Below are positions 28,128-39,499 of a DNA stretch of 64,000 nt, piece after piece. The position numbers were made by a program, and so were the translations under genes. The stretch is from Apis mellifera. Its lineage: Eukaryota > Arthropoda > Insecta > Hymenoptera > Apidae. The stretch spans positions 3,968,001-4,032,000 of the forward strand of contig NC_037651.1 in assembly GCF_003254395.2 (NCBI RefSeq), read 5' to 3'. The notes beneath the pieces are model-generated. The model saw only the letters and a list, made by a program, of their open reading frames with translations. It was not told the origin of the DNA and searched no databases. The first letter of the stretch is position 1, and every line of letters starts with the position of its first letter.

Positions 28128-28365
28128 AATGTCGAGAGGGGTGGATCTCGACATTGAACAGGGTGACGGGGCCTCGCTACGACGGACGGTGTCGTCGTAG
28201 TTTCGGGTTACACGATGGATCCCAAGGATCGCATGGATCGTGGCCACGGGCGAATGCAATTAAGGATTACGCGGGCGGGCGTAATCGTTCGAACAATGCC
28301 AGGACTTTTACTCGTGATATTATCACGCCATTGTACCATTGTATCCGGCGCGATACTAAATCGCG
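28128..28365. other. Cluster of six short inverted repeats
   Basis: Within 238 bp there are six perfect short inverted repeats: aatgtcgaga (28128-28137) with 28146-28155; ctacgacg (28177-28184) with 28193-28200; cacgat (28211-28216) with 28237-28242; attacgc (28266-28272) with 28279-28285; cgtgata (28313-28319) with 28321-28327; cgcgat (28349-28354) with 28360-28365. Loops run from 1 to 20 nt. The block is GC-richer than its flanks. It could be a structured RNA, a nucleosome-excluding or insulator element, or a set of palindromic protein sites. No known RNA family recognised. Confidence 0.4.
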
Positions 28366-30879
28366 AGATAAAGGCAAAGGTTGAATGAATCAGGGGCGGG
28401 GGCGTGAGGGGTGCTGCGACCAGGTTCGAGCAGTTGTATGTGTAAAGCGATTTCTGGCTTATCCATTAATATCGTGAAAGCTGATTTACATCGTTCAAAG
28501 GTGGATCATGTATATTGGTTTATTTTTATCGAGTATTTTGTGCGTGGAACGTTGATTTAGCTAAATCTCTTGGGGAAGGGGAGATGTTTATGAATGTATC
28601 GTGGGATTGAATTTTGTCGTGTTAGGCATTTATTATTACAAGGTGTTGCATTTAAATTAATCTATTTGAATATTTTGAGGGCGGACGATGATACGAATAA
28701 TTGTCTCGAGGGATGTGAAATTGGATGAAAGAATGGGATACAGATTTTGTTTCATTTGTATCGATTCATATTTAACAATTTTGTGGAATAATTTTCAAGA
28801 TTCGTTAAACGAGGATAAACTTAATTTTAATTTTAAAATTTTAACTTCATTTGCTAAAAGATCCAACGATTTCTGATTCCACACGTTCAAAACAACAAAA
28901 TTCTTCATCCAATTGAATTCGATTGTCAAGAGTGGATTAATCAAACTCGAATTTCATTTCAGTAAACCGTGTTTAGATAAAAATAGAAGTAAGTTTTTGC
29001 CCCGCGGAACCTTTTCTGTCTGAGAAAATTGGATCAGAGAACTCGTCAGCGTATCATCGAACAATTTCTCTTTTCACCTCTCCTACGCCGAACTCGACCT
29101 CTTTAAACAGAAACTGCGAGGCGCTAATAGATCAGCTTTCCATGTTCTCGCGTCATTTGTAACGCGAGTCTTACGGAACACCGATTTAGCACAGAGATTC
29201 TAGGTCGCTGGATGGTTTCTCAAAGACGAGCTACGTCTGACGTTTCTCTCATGAATCGAATCTCTTGTGTATCTTTTACCAACCAACCAACCAGACAGAA
29301 AAAAGAAACTCGATTTTATTCTCTCGATATCGACATGTTACGTCACGATCAAAATACATTCTAACTTGGAAAATATTGCATTCGACTGTGGAGCAAATTC
29401 ACCGTGGAATTATAATGCATCATTGGTTGATAACCACGGTTGCACAAATTGCTGTCGAATCCGTTGAGAGAGGTGGTAAAGTAGCCAAGTGAGTGTACCA
29501 ATTGTGCTGGTAAGAGACGGACGGACGGAGGATGGAAGGGTGGAGGGGCGAAAGAGAAGGGTATATCCCTTTCTCGAGCGATAGTAAAGTTGTCCGGTTG
29601 CTCCGGGGCACTTAGTCGGTTGCGTAATTCTGCCAGAGCATTCCACTGGTCCACTGTTAACAATCTGTCTGACTATACGGATCACGATTGACCGATTGGC
29701 AAACACGATAGACACTGGCTATTCGCTTTGTCCCCGGGGTCTTTTGAAGATTCCATGTTGTTTCAAGTGCACGGCTCGTTGTCGAGAGTCAATAAAAGAT
29801 GGATGGAACTTTATCCAAGTACGCATATCTTTTGTACTTTACTTACGGTTAAATGACGGATCGGACCTATTGTCCCGCCCCCTCGTGTGTTTTCATCCCT
29901 CATCGTGGCCCAACTTACCCTCAGAATCACGTATCGTGTAGATTGAATCCAACCATTTCCTATTTTTATATATCTGTTATATAATTTATAAAATTTATAG
30001 ATGTTGCTATAATTAATTCTCACGTCATGTATCCAATTTTAATAATTTTAGAATTTTGTAATTACATGGAGATCCGGTTTGCCTAGATTTTTATTGTGTC
30101 TGTAAATATATTAGTTTTAGAAATTCATTTTATATAATCGTTAGAATTAAATTGCATATAAAATCTTGCTATTCCGCCTCGTGTATCTTTAATATAGATT
30201 AGATTACGAGCTTTAACAAGAAGTTGGTCGACATTGCACAGGCAATCTCGAACGGTAATTCTAATGGAACGTTTTCAATCGTGAAACTTGGTAAACCGCG
30301 AAACGAAATCGCGAATTTATCCATCGAGAAAAAAAAAAATCCCTTCGCGCGGAGAAATCTGTAAAATTTGAAAAGCAAATTCTATTAAAGAGGATCATGA
30401 TACCTCTTTTGAATTATACACGCGATGTAGCGCGTTTCAAATGCGAATGAACACCGCGGATCGAAAACGAATATTTATTTTTCGACTGGAATTTATTGTA
30501 GAGGTTTTCACAAAAAAAGAAAGAAAGTACCACTTGTCCAATCGAGCGTTCCCTTTTACAATTTTATACCCTTTTATCCGTTTATTTTCCATTAGAAATG
30601 GAAATTGTATATACCCTGTCTGTCTGGCATCTCAAAATTTTATGCTCTAACGTTATTACACGATCTCAAGGATTTGGATTTTGATTTTTCAAAGATGCTT
30701 CGATTATAGTCGGGGAATCAAGCGCAAAAGGAAGTCTGAATTAAAGAAAGAGAAGAAATCTGACAAGGAGATTCTAGGAGACATTGCGAAATTCTAAACC
30801 TAAGGGATTTTCTCGTGTACCAATTACATTGTTCGAAAATAGAAACACACTCGAGAAGAATCGATTAAAAAATAGAACA
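28366..30879. other. Non-coding stretch
   Basis: No exon recognised. An (ACCA)n run of about four units lies at 29278-29292. Overlapping frames on both strands at 29360-29715 are GC-driven and show no family motif. Confidence 0.45.
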
Positions 30880-30975
30880 AGTATTTCTTTGATTTAGCTA
30901 AAAAAATTAATACATTACAATTAATCATTTATCATGATGAAGTATTTCTTTGATTTAGCCGAAAAATTAATACAT
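30880..30975. repeat. Short tandem duplication, period 61 bp
   Basis: The word agtatttctttgatttagc occurs at 30880 and again at 30941, each followed by an A-run, attaatacat and a catttatca segment. The second copy is slightly shorter and diverged. A simple local duplication. Confidence 0.8.
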
Positions 30976-30999
30976 TTCATTTATCACGCTGAATCTTAA

Positions 31000-32011
31000 T
31001 AAATAATAATATATAATATATAATAAATAAATAAAATAAATAATAATATATAAATCAAGTTAATTAAAAGAAAAAGTATTTAAAATAATAAACAAAATCA
31101 TTCTAAATTTTCCACGATATACAATTTCCGACTGATCATCTATACCTTTCTTATTTCTCAAAAATTCGTGGAATATTTAAAAACAAAACTCTGCTTCTTC
31201 GAAGCAGATGTTTCTTCGAAATTTTCCCAACACAAACGACGATATTCTAAAGCCGAGAATAATAACAATGTTAGAATATGACCAGAAACAAAACAAAGCA
31301 CGAAGCGAATCAAAATCACATGATAAAATAAAAACAGGAGAGAAACACGGAAGGACGTCTTAACTGCGAGTATCGTCGCAGTTTCTTGCCAAACCTCGCT
31401 CGACACACGACGTTCCCACGTCGTTTCGGCCTGTTCACGCGCCACCGATAATTACACCTTCTCCGTTTCTCCTCGTGGATTCGGGCCCCGCCCCCGCAAA
31501 GGCCGTGAAACGAGGGGGAAAGCAAGGAAACCTGGATCGCGTCAGGTGATTCTCCGTCCGTTTTCATCCTTCCGTGTTAATTAACTAACCGGTTTCCGAA
31601 AAAGAAGTTTTGCTCGCGTGGTGATAAATTAGTTGTCGAGTAGTGGTGGCCAACGGCACGGAATTAACATGGAATTTTCGGCAACTCCACGCGGTTCGGT
31701 TTTTCACTTCGAGCATTCGTTAATTTGCCTGTTTGTGTATTAAAAGTTTGGCCGGATGACAGGATTCGTCGATACGGTGGAGAAAATTGAGTTTCCAAAA
31801 GTTGGGGGGGGGGGTTAGAACGTGCAAGTTTAAACCGTTTTGATATTCGAGGTTATGCAAATGAAGCTTTGAAACGGCGCCGTTAACGTTAGGGTATACA
31901 TTGCGGGGAGGGATAGGAGGAGGGGTGTACATAAATTTCTAACTTGTTTTTAACAGGTAGAATTATCAATCTAGTAATCCGTGTAGTTGAATATAATTCG
32001 TTGAATGTAAT
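31000..32011. other. Non-coding stretch with an AT-rich start and an 11-G run
   Basis: An aataataata-type AT-rich segment lies at about 31000-31050. A run of 11 G lies at 31804-31814. No exon recognised. Confidence 0.5.
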
Positions 32012-33223
32012 AAGTTTAGTGAGAGTGCAAAAACCGATAGATTCGATTAGATTAGTAGTGTCAACGAGAATTATTTAGTGTTAGTGTTAATTTAAATAGC
32101 TTTGAAGAAGTTTTATATATATATAAAAGTTATTTAGAGTTAAGAAAAGTGAAGAAAGAGAGAGATAATCGAATTGAAATAAAATTTGAAGTGGAATATT
32201 GTTAGATAAATTAAAGCTATATTATTTTATTTTTTCCATATTTCTCTCTATTCTTCTTGTAAGTTTAGTGAGAGTGCAAAAACCGATAGATTAGATTAGT
32301 AGTGTTAACGAGAATTATTTAGTGTTAGTGTTAATTTAAATAGCTTTGAAGAAGTTTTATATATATATAAAAATTATTTTGAGCTAAGAAAGGTGAAGAA
32401 AGAGAGAGATAATCGAATTGGAATAAAATTTGGAGTGGAATATTGTTGGATAAATTAAAGCTATATTATTTTATTTTTTCCATATTTCTCTCTATTCTTC
32501 TTATAAGTTTAGTGAGAATGCAAAAACCGATAGATTCGATTAGATTAGTAGTGTTAACGAGAATTATTTAGTGTTAGTATTAATTTAAATAGCTTTTAAG
32601 AAGTTTTTTATATATATAAAAATTATTTTGAACTAAGAAAGGTGAAGAAAGAGAGAAATAATCGAATTGGAATAAAATTTGGAGTGGAATATTGTTAGAT
32701 AAGTTAAAGCTATATTATTTTATTTTTTCCATATTTCTCTCTATTCTTCTTATAAGTTTAGTGAGAGTGCAAAAACCGATAGATTCGATTAGATTAGTAG
32801 TATTAACGAGAATTATTTAGTATTAGTGTTAATTTAAATAGCTTTGAAGAAGTTTTACATATATATAAAAATTATTTTGAGTTAAGAAAGGTAAAGAAAG
32901 AGAGAGATAATCGAATTGGAATAAAATTTGAAGTGGAATATTGTTAGATAAGTTAAAGCTATATTATTTTATTTTTTCCATATTTCTCTCTATTCTTCTT
33001 ATAAGTTTAGTGAGAGTGCAAAAACTGATAGATTCGATTAGATTAGTAGTATTAACGAGAATTATTTAGTGTTAGTGTTAATTTAAATAGCTTTGAAGAA
33101 GTTTTACATATATATAAAAGTTATTTTGAGTTAAGAAAAATGAAGAAAGAGAGAGATAATCGAATTGGAATAAAATTCGAAAATAGAATATTGTTCGATG
33201 AATTAAATATATTATTTTATTTT
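32012..33223. repeat. Five-copy ~249-bp minisatellite
   Basis: Head-to-tail copies begin with aagtttagtgaga (copy 3: aagtttagtgaga with agaatg instead of agagtg) at 32012, 32261, 32505, 32754 and 33003. Periods are 249, 244, 249 and 249 bp. The short period comes from a 5-base loss in copy 2 inside the gattcgattagatt segment. Each unit contains a (TA)n core near its middle and ends in a pyrimidine-rich tatttctctctattcttct. Copies are nearly identical apart from scattered substitutions; copy 5 decays near its 3' end at about 33177. No conserved open frame across copies. Confidence 0.96.
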
Positions 33224-36200
33224 AAGAAATTGCAATTTTTGAATTCATCCTATGACTCCACGTATCTCGAATTCGTCTCAGAGACCAGGCAACTTCTTTT
33301 TTTCGAGGCTAGATATTTTCACCGAGACATTTTAGTTCTCGAGACGTTCTAACAATTTCACGAGAAGATTCGTTCTCTCTCGAAACAAAGTAACTGGAGA
33401 TCGTAGCAGTAACGTTCGTTCCCCCTCCCCAAGAACCGCGGATCTCCCCCGCAATTTATCTCGTCGACTTAAAACTGTCACGTATTTTGCATTTGTTTCT
33501 CGCGCGTAAAAATGTAACTACTTGGAACATCCGCCTCTTACGTATTACCTGGCAAAAATTTGTATCAGCTGACCGGTTCGAATTACGTTTCCACGGTGTT
33601 ATTTCCACTTCTTTTCGCCGCGAAATTTCCACCAAGAAATTTTCGCCGTTAAAACAAGAGCAATACCTTGGGGAAGAAAGCGGTATATTTCTCATTTCAG
33701 CGATAAAAAAGCTCGCCAACGTTCGTAACGTATGGCATTTCCTTAGGGCACGGCCGAGGAGGAATCTTTTTTTCCTTTGTCAGATGAAAAAGCATCGAGT
33801 TTCGCGATATTCATCCCCGTATTATCTTCCGCGCAACATTCTCGAGAGATATATTTTTAAATTATCATCACTCTTACTTGTTTTTCTGGGCACGATAGTT
33901 TCCATGAAATATCGCCTTTCTTCTTAATAAGGAATGAAATTTTCCTTTCCTTCTTTTTCCCTTCGAATTGATCTCACTTTCGACAATAAGTTTGTATATA
34001 TCTCGTGTCAAATGCAACATCAGTGTTGCAGTTATTTTTGATTATTATGTGCAAACACATAATATCGATCCAATTGTCGAATATATCTTTGATTTTGTAA
34101 AAATATCGAACAATATTATTGGCGATTGATTGAGAAGAAATTATATTTTCTATTCGATCATATATTAGCTCGTTAATGTTAAAATAAGAACAGCCATTGC
34201 TGATCCATCAAAAGGCTTTTCTCTTGTCACGTGTGTAACTTTTCGCTCGTGTAAACGCAGCTTAACTCAATGTTGAGGGGGCGTAGCAACCCTTCCGACG
34301 TTCCTTCATTTCGTTTATGATATTAATTACCAAGTTTCCACCCCGTTAACGAACTTTGGCCGCGTCACGAACTTGCGAAAGCAGCATAAAGCCGACGAAT
34401 CGACGAATCGAGAAAAGTAGAGGAGCGGTGATTCGATTAATCATCTTCCATGTAATTACTTCCCATCGAGGAAACTTTTCCTTTTTTTATTCCAACGTTT
34501 AGATTGAGCATTATGGAAGGAGAGGGCGATAGAAATTTATGGAGCGAAATTTTAATTACAAGCGTTTGATTTAAGATTTGCTTAGAGTGAATTGGAAATC
34601 GTGATTTCGAAAAGCTATAATTTAGAGTGAATTTTAATAAAAAAAAAAAAAAAGAAGAGGAGAGAATAAAATTTAAGGATAAGAGTTGGTAATAACAAGA
34701 AAAACATGAATGAATGTTGAACGTGATGAACAATTATTACAGAAAATTTTGAGTTTCGAAAGCAGTACATTGCTACAACAAGAGAGAGAGAAAGAGAGTG
34801 GAAAAAAAACAAAAACGGGAAATTGAAGATAAACGTTTAAACAGTTGATTTGCATGCGCAGAAAATTTAATGCAAATGTCTGCCGTTATATAAAAGAATT
34901 TGTTAGTGCGATTGTAATGTGCATAGATATCGCGCGCGTGCACACATGTGAAAACATATGTCCGGCTTTCTCTGGTATTCTGGCGGCCCGCCAGATTAAT
35001 ATTGAGTGGTCGAGCGAAATACAGGAATCTGAAATATTAGATTTCACGATACGATACGCGATAAAGTGGGGGCATTGCGTTTTTTCCTATCGAAAAGAGA
35101 AAAAAAAATTGGAAAAAGAGGGAAAGAAATAGTTTTCCAAGCAATATAACGTAACGTCCATGCATATATATATATATGATTCTTTGCAAGTATTAGAGAG
35201 ATGCTATAAAAAAAGCTCGATGTAATTCTTACAAACTGGATCGATTAATAATTTATAATAAAAAATTTTCCACAAGAAAAAAAAATTAAACACACTTTCG
35301 ATCGATCGTATGTAATTCCTTTGATAAAATGGATCGGATAAATCATGCAATAATTATAACGAGGAACCAGAAGGTATTAAATTTCGCTTGAAAGAAGATG
35401 AAAACCTTTGAACCTTCCTTCTACGCTATTTCCTTTATCCGACATCATTAAAGTTTCAAAATATCGAAACAATTTCCTAACGATTTTTCGAACTTGGAAG
35501 GAAAAAAAAAAAGAGAAAGAAAGCAGAGGAATTCTTTCAAATAATAAATAAACGATGGTGTGTCTCATCTCGTTCGGATGAAGAAAATGTTGAAGAAATT
35601 CACCTGGCCCCCTCCCTCCTCGAGGACACATGGCGCTCTCAGCGTTTTTTCCCGCGCCTTTGTAAGAAGGGACACGGCGGGAGGATGCAACAGATAGACA
35701 CGTAGAAATAACAATCCCTTCTCTTTCCAAGGATTTAAGACATCTTCCAAGATTTCTTCCATTTGCGCGCCGCTTTTTCGTATTTCCCTTTTACTACTCC
35801 TCTATAAACGTGTATATACATCCTCTTTTGTAGCTTTCAATAGCTCTCAATCCCTCGTGTTCGAGATACACGTTCTAGGATAAAACAGAAGGAAAACTCG
35901 CAGGAAGGGCACGTACGTCCTCCATTTTCTATCCTCCTTTCCTCTCGACCTTTTCCTTTTTCCTTTTTTTTTCTTTTTTCGAGAACTAGGTCCGCAGAAC
36001 GACCGTTTACGCGAAATATCTTCAACGAGGACACTGTTGTTACTGTGCTCTCACGTTTCACCGTAGATCAAATTTTATGCAAACCTGTGACTGTTCGAAA
36101 TTCGAGAGAGGAATAATAATAATAATAAAAAGAATAAAGAAGAAGGAAAGTGATGGATTTCCCTCAAAAGCTTCTCTCCTGAAATTTCTCTCTCCATATT

Positions 36201-38600
36201 TACCTTTCTGTCCATTATTTCTTATTGTTTTTCTCAAATGGAAAAGAACGATCGTTGTAACGTAGTTTCTTTTATCCCTTTAATGACATTCATCGAATCG
36301 TAATTTTCTTTTTTTTTTGAAGTCTATCGATTCGGAAATATCTGTTACGACGTGTCCTTTATCGCGTAGGGCTTTCAATGAATAAGTTTGCGAATTCGTA
36401 TATTCGTGGTTTCGATCAAAGGGGTGTTGCTTTGGGGATAGGAATTACAAATCACTTGTGCAGGATAAATGGATATGGATTCTTGTGCACGTTGGAACGA
36501 ACGTTTTCTATTTTAATTTTAAATCATTCACCGTATTGAAAAATTGTTCTAAAATCTAATATTTCTTTCATTTTTGTCGTATCGTTCTTTCGCAATTATT
36601 ATTAAATTTTAATGTAATAATTCGTCCCTTTGTAACATTTATTATAACGTAAAGTACAAAGTTTAAAATTATACAGCAACAGAAATTTCCGATGAACCTT
36701 TACATTTTACAAAGTTTCGTCGAAAAAAGGAAATCTGCTCACGCTTCTATCCACTTGTCCCCTCGATCTCCTCCTTAACTCTGCTACGGCCCTCGAATTT
36801 TTATGCCCTGCTCTCCCTCCTATCCAAGAAAACAAGAATACTCGTAACGTTTTAGAAGAAGAAACGTTAAATAAAAATCAATATTAAAGTACGATTCAAA
36901 ATAATAAAAAAGAGAACAATTATATGTTTCGTATTATGTTAAATTTTTATTTCTTCTCAATCTTTCTCTCCGACAAACAATTCATAAATGAATTTTTTTC
37001 ATAACTTCAAAAACTGCTGCTCAGATTACATCCTCATCATCATCCTTTGTTCCCCTAATTTTGACCGCGTCATTAAATCGAATTCACAGTATCGGGATAA
37101 AAGAGATTCCGTGTGAATCTCAAGGCCACGCACATTCCAGACAGGAAGAGTAAATTTCATAAATATGAACGATCTTTCGCGCGACGAGGCCAGGCGAGGC
37201 GCCATCTTCTTGCTGTTGTTAACTGAATTTAATTAAAACTTCACCAGGTTTCTCGGAGCCATCTAATCCGATAGAAATGTCTCGGTTGTTCGGTGGCTAA
37301 CCATCAACCGACACGGGACAATCATTTGTGTGGCTGGTCCAAAGAATAATTCCACGCAGCTCCACGGTATATATTCATGCCATGTAAATTAAGAGAAACG
37401 ATCGTTGGATGGCTACGAGACGTCTGACCTCCCTTTTTCGGATTGCATAATTACTTGGAGACCGAAAATCGTGCAAAGGTCTTTGCCTGAACTTTTCAAT
37501 CATTGATATTATTTCAATATCGTTTCATATGCAGGATTAAAAGGATTAAAATTATATTTTTTTAATATTTCGCGATAATTCATTAAATAGATAAATACGA
37601 ATGATTCTAATCTTTTTAATATCATTTAATGTAGGAAGCGTCGATTATAATTTTCTATTTTTATATTTGATATTAAAATTTTTTTTCTCTTTTTTTTTTA
37701 ATACGAACTCTGTGAACGACTTTTGGAGATTGTATAAAGAGGATTTTTGAATAAGGATTAAAACGGGACAACAGATCGATGGTACTTGATTATCGGATAT
37801 TAAAAGCGTAATTCACGGTCGATGGCCTTATCGAGAATTAATAGGCAAATTTATCAGTTCGATGCCTTCTGTCTAATTAGCTTCGCTAACTGTTTAACTG
37901 TAAATTTTCTGCTTGTCGTACGGATTAAATCTGTTTTTCGTTGGATTATTATACTCCGATTATTCCATACTTGTTAACAATTAGAGGATAAAATCTTATT
38001 AATTGTATAAATTAATAAGAGTCATAAATTTTTATTAATTTGATCATTCGAAAAAGTGGCCGAACAATCATTCTTGTTTCGAGAAATTTATATTCTTAAT
38101 TAGATAGAATTTAGAACGATGTATAATAACAAAAAAAAAAAGAAAAAAAACGTTAACAAATATTTATAATATACAATCTGAAAAACAGTGTAATAAATTA
38201 ATCGAATTAATGCGAGCAGTTAGTTTTATCGTCGAAAAAAAATTCTTTTTTTACATAACACTTCAATTAACCGTTATCTTGTGATTACGTGATTAAATAA
38301 TTTTTCATTTCCATTCGGATTATGTATCTAAATTGGAAGGATATTCCGTTATTCAAATGTAAAGGAAAAAAAGAGAAAGAAAGAAAAAGTATTTAATTCA
38401 AGACTTAATTAAATGGAAAAAAATAATTATACCTTTGCATTTATCATAATCGCGTGCATAAAATAGATACTGTGTAGAAATTACGTAACTGTATCGCGTC
38501 TCAGATAATTTATTAACGAGTTCAATCCGTTCTCCCAAAAATTCGACCGGTTTTCATAGCCTTTCCTCCTCATCGTAACGGTATACATCAACTGCTATCA
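33224..38600. other. Non-coding stretch, no gene supported
   Basis: A 146-codon + frame at 33487-33927 opens at a non-ATG codon and has no recognisable domain, so I do not call it. A GC-richer patch at 37080-37440 holds a GCCATCTT word (Pho/YY1-like) at about 37201. An (AATAAT)n run lies near 36112-36128 and (TA)n at 35164-35176. The rest is AT-rich. Confidence 0.45.
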
Positions 38601-38603
38601 CTT

Positions 38604-38638
38604 TTTCTCTCTCTTTCTCTCTCTTTCTCTCTCTTTCC
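38604..38638. repeat. (CTCTCTTT)n microsatellite
   Basis: About four octamer units of ctctcttt in a pyrimidine-rich context. Confidence 0.85.
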
Positions 38639-38639
38639 T

Positions 38640-39355
38640 TCACCGTTCGTTCCAACTGAGTACACGGGAAAACGTAATACTTCCTCTTTCAACGTGTAAT
38701 CGGCTTCTTTCATCGATGCACCGTTTCTTTACTTACCACTTGTTCGAAGACAATAATTGCGGACGTGCTTTAAGAAGCAGCGATCGTGAATAATTCCTCG
38801 GTTGATCGAATAATTTTATTCGGGAAGAGGAGAATTTCTGAAAAGAAAATAAATTTAATTGAAGGAAAAAAAAAGAAATGAAAAATTGATTGTAATTTTG
38901 GAAGAATGTAATTTTAAAGAGTAATCTTTTAAGTGACATTGATTAAAGAGAAGAATTAAATTTAATTATTTTCAATTACATTAATTTCTTTCTTTTTTTT
39001 CTAAAATATAGTATATTAATGAAGCTTCATAGAGGATACTTAAAACGGATACAAGCTCGATAATAATCTTTTCGAAAATATCCTTCGACATGGGAAACTA
39101 TGATCGAAGACATAAAACAATTTCCAAGGAAATATCATTTCTCTCCCGAATATCAGACGATCTTGAAACGATTCTTATCGATGCCAAATCCGAAATATCA
39201 TTGTACACACACACATATATCCGCGTACACGTAATGGTAGAATACATTTGCATTAAACAGTTGGGGTGTAATAACTAATTTCACGGAAGAGAGATCGGAA
39301 GTTTATTCAAGTTCGCGTGGATTCCAGGCAGATGTTTCAAGATCTAAACAGGGGC

Positions 39356-39358
<3 letters not shown>
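38640..39358. other. AT-rich non-coding stretch
   Basis: Nothing beyond T-rich runs and a short (CA)n near 39206-39214. Confidence 0.5.

Positions 39359-39388
<30 letters not shown>
39359..39388. repeat. (GT)15 dinucleotide microsatellite
   Basis: Fifteen uninterrupted GT units. A likely polymorphic locus. Confidence 0.97.
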
Positions 39389-39392
<4 letters not shown>

Positions 39393-39403
39393 TTCCCCCT
39401 AAG

Positions 39404-39426
39404 AACTAAGCTCCTACAGCTTAGTT
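39404..39426. repeat. Perfect 9-bp inverted repeat, 5-nt loop
   Basis: The arms are aactaagct (39404-39412) and agcttagtt (39418-39426), with loop cctac. It sits between the GT microsatellite and the 32-bp direct duplication that follows. Confidence 0.85.
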
Positions 39427-39429
39427 TAA

Positions 39430-39491
39430 GCGTTAAACAGAGTTTAGCCGTGAAGTCGTGGGCGTTAAACGAAGTTTAACCGTGAGGTCCC
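39430..39491. repeat. Two-copy 32-bp direct repeat
   Basis: The units start with gcgttaaac at 39430 and 39462. Both continue through gttta, ccgtga and gtc with a few changes. A small imperfect tandem duplication. Confidence 0.8.
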
Positions 39492-39499
39492 AAGAACCG

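Noticed and set aside
33487..33927. 146-codon + strand frame, among the longest in the window
   Set aside because: It opens at a non-ATG codon, shows no domain or motif, has AT-driven composition and no supporting splice or promoter context.
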